DNA of 64,000 bases from Aeriscardovia sp. (lineage in GTDB: Bacteria > Actinomycetota > Actinomycetes > Actinomycetales > Bifidobacteriaceae). The notes beneath the pieces were generated by a model. It was not told the DNA's origin, searched no databases, and saw nothing but the letters and a program-made list of their open reading frames with translations. The DNA is taken from assembly GCA_017413255.1 (NCBI GenBank), contig JAFPUC010000003.1, forward strand, positions 1 through 64,000. The letters are read 5' to 3'. Both the position numbers and the translations under genes were made by a program. Position 1 is the first letter of the stretch. Every line of letters begins with the position of its first letter. Shown piece by piece: positions 34,146 to 43,806 of the stretch.

Positions 34146-35432
34146 ATGAAGACGACCCGCTATAAGCATAGAATTGTAGAAAAAACCATTAAGGAATGCC
34201 TGCAGTATAAAGGGGCAATTTTGGTTGAAGGGGCCAAGTACTGTGGCAAGACCACTACTTGCGAGCAATTTGCCAAGAGCATATTAAATATGGGCAACAC
34301 GGACAATCGTGAGCAGAATCTTCAACTAGTTGACATAAAGCCGAGCTTGCTTTTAAAGGGAGCAGTTCCGCGCTTGATAGATGAATGGCAAATTGCTCCC
34401 CGTATTTGGGATGAGGTGAGGTATGAAGTAGATCACCGTTCGGATTTTGGGCAATTTATTTTAACCGGATCTGCCGTCCCTGCCGATAAAAGCAAAATAC
34501 TGCATACCGGAACAGGAAGATTTGCTTGGATAAAGATGCGGCCCATGAGCCTCTATGAATCAGGGGAATCTTCCGGAGAAATAAGTTTAAGCGATGTATT
34601 TTCCCGTGGGAAAGAGGGAGATTTTTTTGCAGAAAACAGAGTGGGGTTCAAGGATCTTGCATTTTTGGTTTGTCGTGGGGGATGGCCGGATTCGCTTTAC
34701 ATCAGCGAAAAGTTTGCCATTCGTGGAGCTTTAGATTACGTAGATTCAATCGTTAAATCAGATATTATCCGCGTAGATAATGTAGCTCGCAATGAATCTA
34801 TGACGAGGCAGCTGTTGCGTTGTCTGGCTAGGCACCAGGGCACCAGCGCTTCATTTTCTACAATTTCTAAAGATATTGCAGAATACGGGAAGATTACTAT
34901 GAGCAGGGAAAGCGTTTCTTCCTATATGGATGCTTTGGATAAAATTTTTGTTACTGAAGATGCCCTTGCATGGAATCCTAATCTCCGTTCTAAATATGCC
35001 ATTCGCACTTCCCCTACTCGCTATTTTACCGACCCTTCCGTCGCGGCCGCCGCTTTGGAAGTGGGCCCGGGTGATCTGATAAATGATGTAAGAACGTTCG
35101 GATTTCTTTTTGAAACCCTTTGCATTAGGGATTTAAGGGTTTATGCGCAGCCCTTAGATGGAACTGTATATCATTTTCGCACCGAGAAAGGCATGGAGTG
35201 CGATGCGGTAATCCACCTGAGAGATGGAAGATACGGGCTTGTAGAAATTAAACTTGGAGGAAGCGAGGCCATAGAGAATGCCGCTAAGACCCTTAAAAAT
35301 ATAGCTTTGCAAATTGATACGGAGAAGATGAAGGAGCCTTCATTTTTGATGGTTTTAGTGGGAGAAGGACCTTATGCCTATAGGAGGCCCGATGGAGTGC
35401 TAGTGGTGCCGTTGGGAACTCTAAAGAACTGA
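34146..35432 (+). CDS. AAA ATPase with DUF4143 C-terminal domain, copy 1
   Basis: A 428-residue ATPase. The AAA_14 N-terminus has Walker A VEGAKYCGKTTTCEQF at about residue 28 and a Walker B-like PRLIDEWQIAPRIWDEVR, then sensor FILTGSAVPAD. The C-terminal DUF4143 domain has FLFETLCIRDLRVYA and the nuclease-like core ECDAVIHLRDGRYGLVEIKLG, where D, E and K line up as in PD-(D/E)XK folds. Proteins of this family are widespread in prokaryotes and their role is unsettled; a defence or DNA-processing role is often suspected. It is clearly paralogous to 46950-48221. Both are preceded by 23-bp-period repeats, which suggests a shared form of control. Confidence 0.85.
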   Translation: MKTTRYKHRIVEKTIKECLQYKGAILVEGAKYCGKTTTCEQFAKSILNMGNTDNREQNLQLVDIKPSLLLKGAVPRLIDEWQIAPRIWDEVRYEVDHRSDFGQFILTGSAVPADKSKILHTGTGRFAWIKMRPMSLYESGESSGEISLSDVFSRGKEGDFFAENRVGFKDLAFLVCRGGWPDSLYISEKFAIRGALDYVDSIVKSDIIRVDNVARNESMTRQLLRCLARHQGTSASFSTISKDIAEYGKITMSRESVSSYMDALDKIFVTEDALAWNPNLRSKYAIRTSPTRYFTDPSVAAAALEVGPGDLINDVRTFGFLFETLCIRDLRVYAQPLDGTVYHFRTEKGMECDAVIHLRDGRYGLVEIKLGGSEAIENAAKTLKNIALQIDTEKMKEPSFLMVLVGEGPYAYRRPDGVLVVPLGTLKN

Positions 35433-35485
35433 GAGCTTTCTTTTATTGGTATTTAGGAGAATTTATTTGGTTTCATTCAATGAAA

Positions 35486-35516
35486 AAGCCCCGCCTTTTT
35501 AGCAGGGCAGGGCTGA
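35486..35516. terminator. GC-rich hairpin after the DUF4143 gene
   Basis: AAAGCCCCGCC, then a TTTTTAGC loop, then AGGGCAGGGCT: a stem with one or two mismatches and A/T-rich flanks. It lies between the ends of two convergent genes. Confidence 0.5.
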
Positions 35517-35544
35517 TGGTTTTATATGTGTTCAGTTATATTGT

Positions 35545-35910
35545 CTATCTTTCCTCCAGTGGCCACTCCCAATAGATCTTCCCCATATCCACTGCCGCTC
35601 CTTCATCATCTAGCACTATGCTGCGTACATCCCATCTGAATGCATAGCCGCATTTAGAATCTCTTTGATTCAGATAGTCAGTAAATTCATTTTGTGTAAT
35701 TACAGTATTGGGCAGATCCAGTTCATTATATGGGATATTTGAAATTTTATTTTCACGAACCGGTATGCCGATGTCTTGTAGGGAAAGCGTGGCAAATTCA
35801 GATAATGAAAACTTCAACCAGTTATAGGCGGAAAGTTCTCTTATTTTAAATAGCCTTGCAATATCGGCCAGGTCGGAAAGATATCCTTTTAGTGTAACTT
35901 CAGCATCCAT
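35545..35910 (-). CDS. Hypothetical 121-residue protein
   Basis: A cytoplasmic protein, not recognised: TLKGYLSDLADIARLFKIRELSAYNWLKFSLSEF suggests an N-terminal helical bundle, and the C-terminal half (KCGYAFRWDVRSIVLDDEG, IYWEWPLEER) is strand-rich. It ends close to the hairpin shared with the convergent DUF4143 gene. No partner is obvious. It could be an immunity protein or an antitoxin of that ATPase, but nothing in the sequence shows that. Confidence 0.45.
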   Translation of the reverse strand: MDAEVTLKGYLSDLADIARLFKIRELSAYNWLKFSLSEFATLSLQDIGIPVRENKISNIPYNELDLPNTVITQNEFTDYLNQRDSKCGYAFRWDVRSIVLDDEGAAVDMGKIYWEWPLEER

Positions 35911-36466
35911 ATTTTTCCCTTCCAGGACTGTATCTGGGAAAATGCATTGGCAGTTCCCCTCTTTGCTAGCCCTTTACTTTGCATAATTATCTTGTAGCTC
36001 TAATGGGCCGGGTGCGGAGAAAAGATCCCGCACTTTTTCCGTCAGAGTATAACCAGCATACGCTAGATTTTTTATCTATAAAAGTTTTGGTATAAAAAAA
36101 TTCAATTTTAGTATTAAATAGACCCCGGTTTGATTCGCACTAAAAGAGGCGGAGAGGCAGACTTTGAATACAAAGAATGCGCCTCACAATCTTGGCTTTG
36201 ACCCCTTGATTATTTTGCAAGTTAGTCCTTTTAAAAAAAATCTTTTACAGTTCCTGCTGAGAAAATCCGGACTTTACTTCCCGTCTCAGTTACCAGTTCT
36301 TTGGGGGATGCTTATTCTTGCTTTCTCATTAAAATTTTCCAGAGTGCCTTTCTTTTTTGTTGTATCCCATATTTCTTTTCTCTCATTCTTGGAGAAAATA
36401 ACCCTTGTCTTCTTTTTTGAGTAAAACCTGCTCATTATTTCTGATTACGATTCAGTCAATGGGATT
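35911..36466. other. Gene-free stretch
   Basis: About 550 bp, AT-rich, with short open frames that lack RBS and protein-like composition. No repeat, RNA gene or recognisable gene remnant is seen. Confidence 0.4.
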
Positions 36467-38134
36467 TTATTCATTGCGTCTGCTTTCTCCAAAAAAATTA
36501 TTGGCATGTATTTTATTAAAGACGCTGCTAGTCTGCCCCGTTGTGCCTAGTAGCTGAAAAATTTTATTATTTATCAACTCTCTATATTCTTTTGGAAACT
36601 TAATATTTTCCTGTTTTGCACCTGCATTCACTTTTGTTGAGACGTAATCTTTCTCCTTATTTATCATTTCTATTGCTATTTTTTTGAATTCTTCCTTCTC
36701 ATAGTCGCTTACAAGGTTGTAAGGTAAAGGCAGATCTTTTAATAAATTGGCGGGATAGGTTATGCCTCCGTCAAATATTCTCCACCACCAGTAGGCAAAA
36801 CTGGAATTTATGAAGCAATATATGAAATAGAATTCATATTCTCCGCTTATGTTCAGGGTAATGATTCCGCCTCGATTTAATTTTCCATGTGAAGCGGTCG
36901 TGTTGTATCTGCATGTATTTGGAACATTGATTTGGTAATTTGTCTTATTTTGAGATAAAAAGTCCCTTAGGGTGTAAGCGGAATCTTTTGTCCATTTGCC
37001 GTATAGATCCTGCATATCTTTGGGTATCTTTTTAAATTCCCTGTTGGTTTTGCCGGTAACCTGCCTCTCGCTTCCTATTTCTTCCTCCAATATGCTTGGT
37101 TGCAAAAGTTTTTCTCTTTCCTTATTTTTGAATCTAATCAAAGGGGAAATTTTAAAGCCCTTTAATTCATTAGATTTATTGAAGACAGTTATGGCAGCCC
37201 TGACTGAGTTTGCCGTATTGGTGTTGAAGATTCCCTGTTTTCTGCTGCAAAAAATATTTCCCGGAACATTGTCGAACGAAACTATAAATCCATTTCCTAT
37301 GTCGCACATTTCCTTCCTCAGCGAATAGAACTTCTTTCCGGAAATAAAGCTAAAGGGAGTAATAATGACAGCCGATCTGCTTTGAATAAATATTTTTTCC
37401 ATGAATGCCGCATACCATTCACGTGAGTCACATAATACGTTTGTCAGATTCCAATCATCTCCAAATTCCTTTATTGCGGCATAAGGGGGATTGGAAATGG
37501 TTTTACAATTTTTGGGAAGCGTAACGTCCTTATTCAAAAAATCGCAATGTATGGCGTGAATTTTATCGTTTAGGTTTTTTCCGTACTTTGCCAGTAAAGA
37601 TGTTTTGCATATTTTTAAAGCGGTTTTGTCGTAATCGTAGAGGTAAATTCGGCCTTCTTCCAGCAGGTTTTTGGCATTTTCCTGGCCAATGTAGTCAAGG
37701 TAATTTAAAATTAGGGCCCCTGTCCCGCATGCTACATCGCAGACGTTGTATCCCTCCCCCTCGTCCAGCCATTTGCTCATTACAGTGGCAACATCTTTTG
37801 GGGTATAGTACTGCCCATTATTTTTTTTCTTAAATTTATCAGAGGCTGCCAGACCCGCTTCGTACATTTCTCCAAGATTTTTTACGTTTAATTGCCCGGA
37901 TTCTCCGTTATTTAGGACGTAGTCGCATATATCGTCCCATGTTTTGGACAGTCCCCTATTTTCAATGCTCGCTATGTATTCTTCCATGCAATCTAAGGAA
38001 TTGTAATTTACTTTATCGATATTTGATTCAGGGTGATGTTCATTTTGGATTTCTGAATTTTTTGCCGGACAATCCCCATCTTCTTTTTTTACCGGAGCAT
38101 TTTTTTCTAGAGCTTGCCATAAATCCGGTTGCAT
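36467..38134 (-). CDS. N6-adenine DNA methyltransferase (NPPY class)
   Basis: A 555-residue gamma-class amino-methyltransferase. KKNNGQYYTPKDVATVMSKW leads to motif I YNVCDVACGTGALILN (about residue 125) and motif IV TISNPPYAAIKEFG (about 205). The C-terminal half contains a target-recognition-like region (YTLRDFLSQNKTNYQI, YAYWWWRIFDGG). GGGGGAGAGG precedes the ATG. It is divergent from the HinfI-like methyltransferase across about 220 bp. No nuclease gene is next to it and no nuclease motif is visible in the protein, so it may be an orphan or half of a degraded R-M system. Confidence 0.85.
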   Translation of the reverse strand: MQPDLWQALEKNAPVKKEDGDCPAKNSEIQNEHHPESNIDKVNYNSLDCMEEYIASIENRGLSKTWDDICDYVLNNGESGQLNVKNLGEMYEAGLAASDKFKKKNNGQYYTPKDVATVMSKWLDEGEGYNVCDVACGTGALILNYLDYIGQENAKNLLEEGRIYLYDYDKTALKICKTSLLAKYGKNLNDKIHAIHCDFLNKDVTLPKNCKTISNPPYAAIKEFGDDWNLTNVLCDSREWYAAFMEKIFIQSRSAVIITPFSFISGKKFYSLRKEMCDIGNGFIVSFDNVPGNIFCSRKQGIFNTNTANSVRAAITVFNKSNELKGFKISPLIRFKNKEREKLLQPSILEEEIGSERQVTGKTNREFKKIPKDMQDLYGKWTKDSAYTLRDFLSQNKTNYQINVPNTCRYNTTASHGKLNRGGIITLNISGEYEFYFIYCFINSSFAYWWWRIFDGGITYPANLLKDLPLPYNLVSDYEKEEFKKIAIEMINKEKDYVSTKVNAGAKQENIKFPKEYRELINNKIFQLLGTTGQTSSVFNKIHANNFFGESRRNE

Positions 38135-38356
38135 CTTTGCCTCTCCCCCACGATGTTTACTTAGATTTTAGCGATTGATTCATTAAAAAAGCCGCTGCCT
38201 TTTTCAAGAAAGGGTCCTGGGCGACGCTTCTGATTGCATGCCATTTTCCCGGGAAATTTTATTATTTGAAGTTCTGGAACCAGATTTTTGACTATTTTCA
38301 TATCTTGTAAACTTCAGAGTTTTGGGAGTGGAAGGAGAGGGGAAAATGCTATAACT

Positions 38357-39475
38357 GTGGAGATAATATCTGCACACAGACCGTTGGAGACCATATTGCT
38401 CGGGGATTTTGTAAACAGTGTAATAAATGAGGACTGCATTGAGGGAATGAAAAGGCTGCCGGATGAAAGCGTGGACTTGGTCTTCGCCGATCCCCCTTAC
38501 TTCATGCAAACAGGCGGAATACTGCAAAGGACTGACGGCACTAAATTTATGGGGGTGGATGATTTATGGGACAAGTTCAAAGACTATGCAGACTATGACG
38601 ACTTTACAACTAAATGGCTTGCAGAGTGCAGGAGGGTAATGAAGAAGGATGCCTCTATTTGGGTTATGGGTTCTTTCCAAAACATATATAGATTAGGATA
38701 CATAATGCAGAATATGGGCTTTTGGATCTTAAATGACGTTATTTGGTCCAAGCCCAATGCCGTTCCAAATTTCCGAGGAACGAGGTTTCAAAATTCACAT
38801 GAAACGCTATTGTGGTGCACAAAGAGCAAAGATTGCAGATATACCTTTAACTATAAGACGATGAAATTTTTGAATGGCGGAAAACAGGAAAAAAGCGTTT
38901 GGAATATAGGGATATGTGTGGGAGGGGAGAGGTTAAGGGACAAAGAGGGAAGAAAGCTCCACTCTACTCAAAAGCCTGAAAAGTTGCTTTATAACGTAAT
39001 TATTTCTTCATCAAAACCCGGAGATTTGATTCTTGATCCCTTTTTCGGAACCGGGACAACGGGTGCAGTGGCAAAAAAGACGGGAAGAAATTATATAGGG
39101 TTCGAGTTGGATAAGACTTATACAGAGTATGCGCGTGAAAGATTAAGCAAAGTTAGACCCTCTTCTGACAGCGTGACGAGGCTGGGAATGGAGACAAAGC
39201 CTCCGAGGGTGAGTATGCAAAAATTACTTGAATGCGCCTATATACGTCCAGGCCAAAAACTCTTTAGCAAAGACAGGGAAAGAGAGGTTGTAGTTACCCC
39301 TTCGGGGCACGTGTATGACGGGCAAGAAGAGCTGTCGATACATAAGATGTCTGCAAAATTATTGGGATTGGCCAACTATAACGGATGGGGCTATTTTTGG
39401 TTAGAAGGAGAAAACAAAGAGCTAGTTGCCTTGGATTCTTTAAGATACCGATATAAAGAAAAAGTTAAGCCTTAA
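38357..39475 (+). CDS. HinfI/CcrM-like DNA methyltransferase (predicted GANTC)
   Basis: About 372 residues. Beta-class order: motif IV first (EDCIEGMKRLPDESVDLVFADPPYFMQTGG), then GSFQNIYRLGYIMQN, VIWSKPNAVPNFRGTRFQN, HSTQKPEKLLYNVI, and motif I LILDPFFGTGTTGAVAKKTGRNYIG. The match to M.HinfI as I know it is close along the whole catalytic domain, so GANTC adenine methylation is likely. A C-terminal domain of about 90 residues is the one CcrM/HinfI enzymes use for DNA contacts. No good RBS decides the start: the frame is open from 38288, GTG 38357 is my choice. No HinfI-type nuclease is present, so it could protect against a foreign one or regulate. Confidence 0.85.
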   Translation: MEIISAHRPLETILLGDFVNSVINEDCIEGMKRLPDESVDLVFADPPYFMQTGGILQRTDGTKFMGVDDLWDKFKDYADYDDFTTKWLAECRRVMKKDASIWVMGSFQNIYRLGYIMQNMGFWILNDVIWSKPNAVPNFRGTRFQNSHETLLWCTKSKDCRYTFNYKTMKFLNGGKQEKSVWNIGICVGGERLRDKEGRKLHSTQKPEKLLYNVIISSSKPGDLILDPFFGTGTTGAVAKKTGRNYIGFELDKTYTEYARERLSKVRPSSDSVTRLGMETKPPRVSMQKLLECAYIRPGQKLFSKDREREVVVTPSGHVYDGQEELSIHKMSAKLLGLANYNGWGYFWLEGENKELVALDSLRYRYKEKVKP

Positions 39476-39634
39476 GCGGCGCCTGGCATAGGAAAGGTTC
39501 TCATTGTTATCCCTTTTTGAAAAGTTCCGGCGGTAGATTATTTTATTGAGTTTATTTTAATTGAGACTGGATTTTACATGATATTGAAAAGTTATTGTTA
39601 TTTAATTTTCTTTATTTTAGCAGTATAAAAAATT

Positions 39635-39658
39635 ATTTATACGTACGTACGTATAAAT
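39635..39658. repeat. 24-bp perfect palindrome, TACGTA family, copy 1
   Basis: Core TTATACGTACGTACGTATAA flanked by AT/AT. It lies about 120 bp before the AlbA_2/ATPase gene. Similar elements occur at 41282-41305 (22 of 24 positions) and 46814-46837 (19 of 24). Probably an operator or a DNA-binding site of an island protein. Confidence 0.85.
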
Positions 39659-39775
39659 TTGACGAGTTCGATGCGGGTCTCGCATTTCTCCTTCCTCTTT
39701 CAGATTTTTAAATAGCATCCAATACGAGGATTAAACATTTAGAGTAGATTTAGAGTAGATTTAGACATTGAAGGG

Positions 39776-41122
39776 ATGAAAGTGAATTTAGGAGATGAAA
39801 ATGAAACTCAGGAGTTTAAAGAGTCTCTTTCACAGCTTGATAAGGGCCTTAAATCCTTATCTGCCATGTTAAACAGAGGGTATAAAGGCACTGTGTACTT
39901 CGGAGTTAAAGATAACGGGGATATAAAAGGCCTTATGGGAGTAAACATCTCTAAGGCCAAAATGGATATCAGGCAAAGAGCGCAATCTTATTTGTCACCT
40001 CAGGTCAAACTAGATATAGATGCTTTAAGTGACGGAGAAGGCAGACCATATATACGGGTTTACGCATATGGGGTGGATACGCCTTACTCTTACGATCGAA
40101 GGTATTATTTGAGGACTGCATCAGCTGATGACAATGTGGAACAGAATTTGCTAAGGAGAATGTTTAACCAAGGCGGAGACGCATTAAAAGAGATTCTCTC
40201 TGAAACCCAATCTTTAACTTTCAAAGGTACATTGGGTTATTTGGAAGAAAAAGGCATACATGCGAGAGATTCTGAGGATTTCTTCGATAGTTTCGGATTC
40301 TTTACGCATGAGCAAAAATATAACCTGCTGTCTTACCTCCTTTCAGATCAAAACCGCACTGTAATCACCTTGACCCGTTTTGCAGGCAGGAATAAGGACA
40401 TTATGCGGGATCGGACTGCCTATACCGGTCAAAGCCTACTTAGAACCGTTAGCGATGTTTTAAATTTTTTAACGGTAATGCAGCTTCCAAAAAGGGTAGA
40501 TCTGAGCGCGGGCACCAGACGTGAAAGTTCCCTGTTTGATTTGGGAGCTGTACGCGAAGCGTGGATCAATGCGTGTGTGCATAATACCTGGAGGGAATAC
40601 ATTCCTCCGGCTGTTCATATTTACAGTGATCGACTGGAAATAATTTCTTATGGCGGCCTTCCTTATAACCTTACACAATCTGAGTTTTACAGGGGAATGA
40701 GCAAACCGGTAAATGCTCGCTTGTTTGAAATTTTTGTAACCTGCGGTTTGTCGGAACAGGGTCGCCCTGGGGTTCCTACAGTTATTTCAAGCTATGGCAA
40801 AAAGGCCTTCTCCTTAGAGGATAGCAGAAGGGTTGTTGTGACCATTCCCTTTAATTTTCTTCTTGAAGATGTTGGAAATTCAGCCTCTAACGAGTCAAAA
40901 TCTCTTTCTATAAGTGAAAGGGTAACTTTAATTCCCAGTCAAAGGAATGTGCTTTCATATTTGGTATCCCACCCACAAGCTCTTCTTCAAGATGTGGCCT
41001 TGGAGTGCGGGTTAAGCCTCGGGGAAGTCCGGAAGATAACAAGCCAAATGGAGAAGGTTGGAGCCTTGGAAAGGATAGGGGCAAAAAATAAATCAACATG
41101 GATTGTAAAAGCTCAGTTATAG
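39776..41122 (+). CDS. Schlafen AlbA_2 DNA-binding domain plus GHKL ATPase-like regulator
   Basis: A 448-residue protein of the COG2865 type. The AlbA_2 N-terminus reads ENETQEFKESLSQLDKGLKSLSAMLNRGYKGTVYFGVKDNGDIKGL. The middle contains an HATPase_c_4-like ATP-binding part (REAWINACVHNTWREYIPPAVHIYSDRLEIISYGGLP). The C-terminal winged-helix segment (SYLVSHPQALLQDVALECGLSLGEVRKITSQMEKVGALERIG) fits a regulator. Such proteins are found in defence islands. The ATG at 39776 lies directly after GAAGGG, so spacing is poor and the start is uncertain. A palindrome lies upstream and a variant lies downstream, as if bound by this protein. The target is unknown. Confidence 0.75.
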   Translation: MKVNLGDENETQEFKESLSQLDKGLKSLSAMLNRGYKGTVYFGVKDNGDIKGLMGVNISKAKMDIRQRAQSYLSPQVKLDIDALSDGEGRPYIRVYAYGVDTPYSYDRRYYLRTASADDNVEQNLLRRMFNQGGDALKEILSETQSLTFKGTLGYLEEKGIHARDSEDFFDSFGFFTHEQKYNLLSYLLSDQNRTVITLTRFAGRNKDIMRDRTAYTGQSLLRTVSDVLNFLTVMQLPKRVDLSAGTRRESSLFDLGAVREAWINACVHNTWREYIPPAVHIYSDRLEIISYGGLPYNLTQSEFYRGMSKPVNARLFEIFVTCGLSEQGRPGVPTVISSYGKKAFSLEDSRRVVVTIPFNFLLEDVGNSASNESKSLSISERVTLIPSQRNVLSYLVSHPQALLQDVALECGLSLGEVRKITSQMEKVGALERIGAKNKSTWIVKAQL

Positions 41123-41595
41123 GTAAAGTGCGACTTTGCTTGTGGCCTTTATGGTGGCTATTATTGTTATCCTTCTTCGAGGGATTTTTATCGTTTTACT
41201 TTGACAAATTTCCACTAACTTAGTTGCAATCCGTAACCAGGAGTTTTATTAAGACTTTTGGAGTTTATTTTTTGCTTTTAAATTTGTACGTATGTACGTA
41301 TAAATAATTATAAAGTAAATTTATGAATATTGAATGTTTATTGACATTGCATTGCACATTTTATTCTATAAATACTTTAGATAGGCGTAATGGGTGAGAA
41401 ATAGTTATAGAATAAAACATTGCATATTTAAAATCTCATGTCCTTAAATAATGAAGCGGGCCTAAGGCTTGTAGAGTTGAATGGAAAGAAATCTTTGTAT
41501 GATTTCCTATCAGTATTATGTTTTTCATGCTGCTACAAGCTTTATCCGACTCTGAGTTTCTTTGTAATTTCTATTCCAATTTTTCAGTATGACTA
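41123..41595. other. Gene-free AT-rich stretch with a palindrome variant
   Basis: No gene. At 41282-41305 there is a TACGTA-family palindrome variant differing at two of 24 positions from the perfect copy at 39635. No terminator was identified after the AlbA_2 gene. Confidence 0.5.
41282..41305. repeat. TACGTA-family palindrome, copy 2
   Basis: Reads ATTTGTACGTATGTACGTAT then AAAT; two differences from copy 1. Lies 160 bp after the AlbA_2/ATPase gene. Confidence 0.8.
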
Positions 41596-42024
41596 TTAAC
41601 TCTCATACACCTGTAAATTCGCTGTCATTTGTACCATGGGGAATCCCAGTGGTTTTCGCATAACCTTTTCGATATCTACTAGGGTGCTTTTCTTCCCCCA
41701 CTTCTTGGCATTTAACACATTTGCTTTACGTTGCTTTCAGTACTTGTACAACTTTCTTTAGATTTTTAAGATACTTAGAATTCTGATTTTTTACTTTATA
41801 AGTTTCAAGTAAGTTTCTAATGTCTCAATTTCTGAAGCTGTTACCATCTTTATGAGATTTATGTAATCGCCTTCATCTGCTTTTTGCAGGGCTGCATAAT
41901 ATTTTTTCCTCTCATCTTTTTTAATTACTACTGGGAGTAATCCATCTTTAATTAGAGACAGGTTCGTTACTAGCCTCGAAGTTCTCCCATTCCCATCTAC
42001 AAAAGGATAGAATCTTTAACCCTT
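41596..42024 (-). pseudogene. Decayed Fic-family protein, C-terminal half
   Basis: The minus strand from about 42024 reads RFYPFVDGNGRTSRLVTNLSLIKDGLLPVVIKKDERKKYYAAL and DEGDYINLIKMVTASEIETLETY. HPFxxGNGRxxR is the catalytic Fic motif, and the His is Tyr here. The frame then runs through TAA (41793), another TAA and a TGA, yet keeps protein-like sequence (NVLNAKKWGKKSTLVDIEKVMRKPLGF) to a final TAA at 41596. The front half is missing. It is a dead AMPylase-type gene. Confidence 0.75.
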
Positions 42025-42182
42025 ATTTTATTTGAATGGCAGAATTCCTGATAGTAGGGGGGAAATTATGAATTAATATTTAAGATCATTTTGTATATTC
42101 CTGCTTTTAAAATGAGTAATTCGTAAAAATATGAAGAAAAAATATAAGTAGTATCTAAAGATTTTTTACTCAGGTTTAGGTG

Positions 42183-43157
42183 TTATCTATTTGGCATATT
42201 TTTCTTGAGCTCTCTTATTTTCTCAATTATTGTGTCGATAGCTTTTAGGGAATAATACTTTTTTCTAGAGGTTGAAGACTTTGTTGTCGGATCAAGGTAT
42301 CTGATGTAGCATAGTTTCCCATCCTTCTCTACTTCTTTTTTAGCCTCAAAGAACTCTTCATTAACTTTGATGTCTGGATCTTTTTTCTTTATCTCTTTTA
42401 TAAGATCCGCATAGGACAAAGAATACGACTTTTGAAATTCTTCATCCGATAAGGCAACAGGAATAGCGTTAGGATTATTTTCGTCTATGGCAGCAACAAG
42501 ATCTGCATTTTTTAAAGGAGACTTACTTAGATTTATGCTAAAGTCAAAAAAAAGGGATTCCTCTATCCCCTTTTGATGCAAGTCACGAGCAATCTGGTTG
42601 ATTTCATCTATAAACTCGTTGTGTTTCCCGTCATAATTTTGTTTTAGGAACTGAGTAGGGTGAAAAGGTAGTTTTATGCCAATAGGAAGGATGATCAAAT
42701 CTTTGTTCCCAGCGATTTTTAGATTAAACCATTGGGTTATATAGAAGTTATAGTTTGTAACGGCTTTACTTATCAACATAAAAATTATAGGGTCCAATTT
42801 TTTATCTGCAAAGTGGATATATTGATTTCTGTACTCATCCAGCATTCTAAGATTTTCACAAACTGCTTTAAACTCCCTATTTTTAACGCTTACTTCTTTT
42901 TCAACACTCTCTAATATAGTTGTAAAACTCTTTGTATGCTTTTTTCCTCCCTTTTTATTTTTTTCATATATTCCCTGCTTTCCTATCTTGGTATATGCAT
43001 ATGCCTTCAGTAGGAGTTCCCATGCATTCAAAACGAGAATGACAGTTGTTTGGTATCGATAGGAAATATGGGGTTTGTTATGAATTTCAACCCCTGCCCA
43101 GAAGGCAGCTGTAGAAGATTCTAGAAGCAGTTTTTTTACTGCCATTCCTCTTGACAT
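42183..43157 (-). CDS. DUF3644-like protein with HEPN-type R-x4-H motif
   Basis: A 324-residue soluble protein. The N-terminus (KKLLLESSTAAFWAGVEIHNKPHISYRYQTTVILVLNAWELLLKAY) follows the DUF3644 pattern of an all-helical bundle. RNQYIHF at about residue 113 fits the R-x(4-6)-H catalytic motif of HEPN ribonucleases. A long charged C-terminal part (EIKKKDPDIKVNEEFFEAKKEVEKDG) follows. HEPN proteins in such islands are often toxins or abortive-infection effectors. It is flanked by a Fic remnant and a type II R-M pair, with no evident antitoxin. The assignment to DUF3644 is from memory of the pattern. Confidence 0.55.
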   Translation of the reverse strand: MSRGMAVKKLLLESSTAAFWAGVEIHNKPHISYRYQTTVILVLNAWELLLKAYAYTKIGKQGIYEKNKKGGKKHTKSFTTILESVEKEVSVKNREFKAVCENLRMLDEYRNQYIHFADKKLDPIIFMLISKAVTNYNFYITQWFNLKIAGNKDLIILPIGIKLPFHPTQFLKQNYDGKHNEFIDEINQIARDLHQKGIEESLFFDFSINLSKSPLKNADLVAAIDENNPNAIPVALSDEEFQKSYSLSYADLIKEIKKKDPDIKVNEEFFEAKKEVEKDGKLCYIRYLDPTTKSSTSRKKYYSLKAIDTIIEKIRELKKNMPNR

Positions 43158-43509
43158 TGTAATTTCCTTCCCTAAACAACTTACATGCTATAATCTTGAC
43201 TTAGTAAAATTCGGTTTGTTTATAGTTACTCTGACTGAGAATAAATTTCCGCTTCCGAACTTGCGGGTCTTTTCTTTATCTTTTAATTTGTCTCTAATGC
43301 TTAATTTCAAAGAGGACTTAAGGATAAGTAATACACGTTTATTTTATGGTTGGATTTTGCCGATAGACTAATCTCATTCCCTCTAGCCCCCTCCCCTTCT
43401 CTTCCTTTCCTTCCTATACTTTTTCTAGTGATTGACTGTTTTTCCGCTCTCTCCCGCATAGACTCTTTAACTTCTTCTTCCTTTTCCCGCAGAAATACTA
43501 AAACATGAA
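43158..43509. other. Gene-free stretch
   Basis: About 350 bp between the DUF3644-like gene and the small ORF at 43510; a minus-strand frame here is basic and low-complexity with no RBS. Nothing recognisable. Confidence 0.4.
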
Positions 43510-43755
43510 ATGAATAGTTTAACCGAGGAGAAAGAAGGATGGGAGAAAGCGCGAGAAGTAAATATTGATAAGGTAAAAGGGTATAAGACAAGTTTGGAAG
43601 AAATTAATTCTCATATAAAGAAAGATATGGAATATCTGAGAATCGCGGGGCAACTAAGGGAAAAAGATTTTGAAGTATTGGCTAATACTGAGGAAGGCAT
43701 AAGTATGGCTATAGAAGAATTGCCAAAATGGAGAGGGATTTCACAGGCAGACTAA
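43510..43755 (+). CDS. Small charged helical protein, uncertain
   Basis: An 81-residue plus-strand ORF, highly charged (NSLTEEKEGWEKAREVNIDKVKGY, IKKDMEYLRIAGQLREKDFEVLAN). Composition is protein-like and helical, but no RBS is visible before the ATG and I know no family. It lies between convergent neighbours. It could be a small antitoxin-type or a remnant. Confidence 0.3.
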   Translation: MNSLTEEKEGWEKAREVNIDKVKGYKTSLEEINSHIKKDMEYLRIAGQLREKDFEVLANTEEGISMAIEELPKWRGISQAD

Positions 43756-43806
43756 TATAACTTAATAAAAAATCTGCAAAATCTAGGTGTTTATATGTAA
43801 AAGCAT

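Noticed and set aside
36164..36424. 86-residue plus-strand protein
   Set aside because: No RBS, composition dominated by Phe and Leu, and no similarity in pattern to a real membrane protein family.
43307..43591. 94-residue minus-strand protein
   Set aside because: Overlaps the 43510 gene antisense, basic low-complexity sequence and no RBS.
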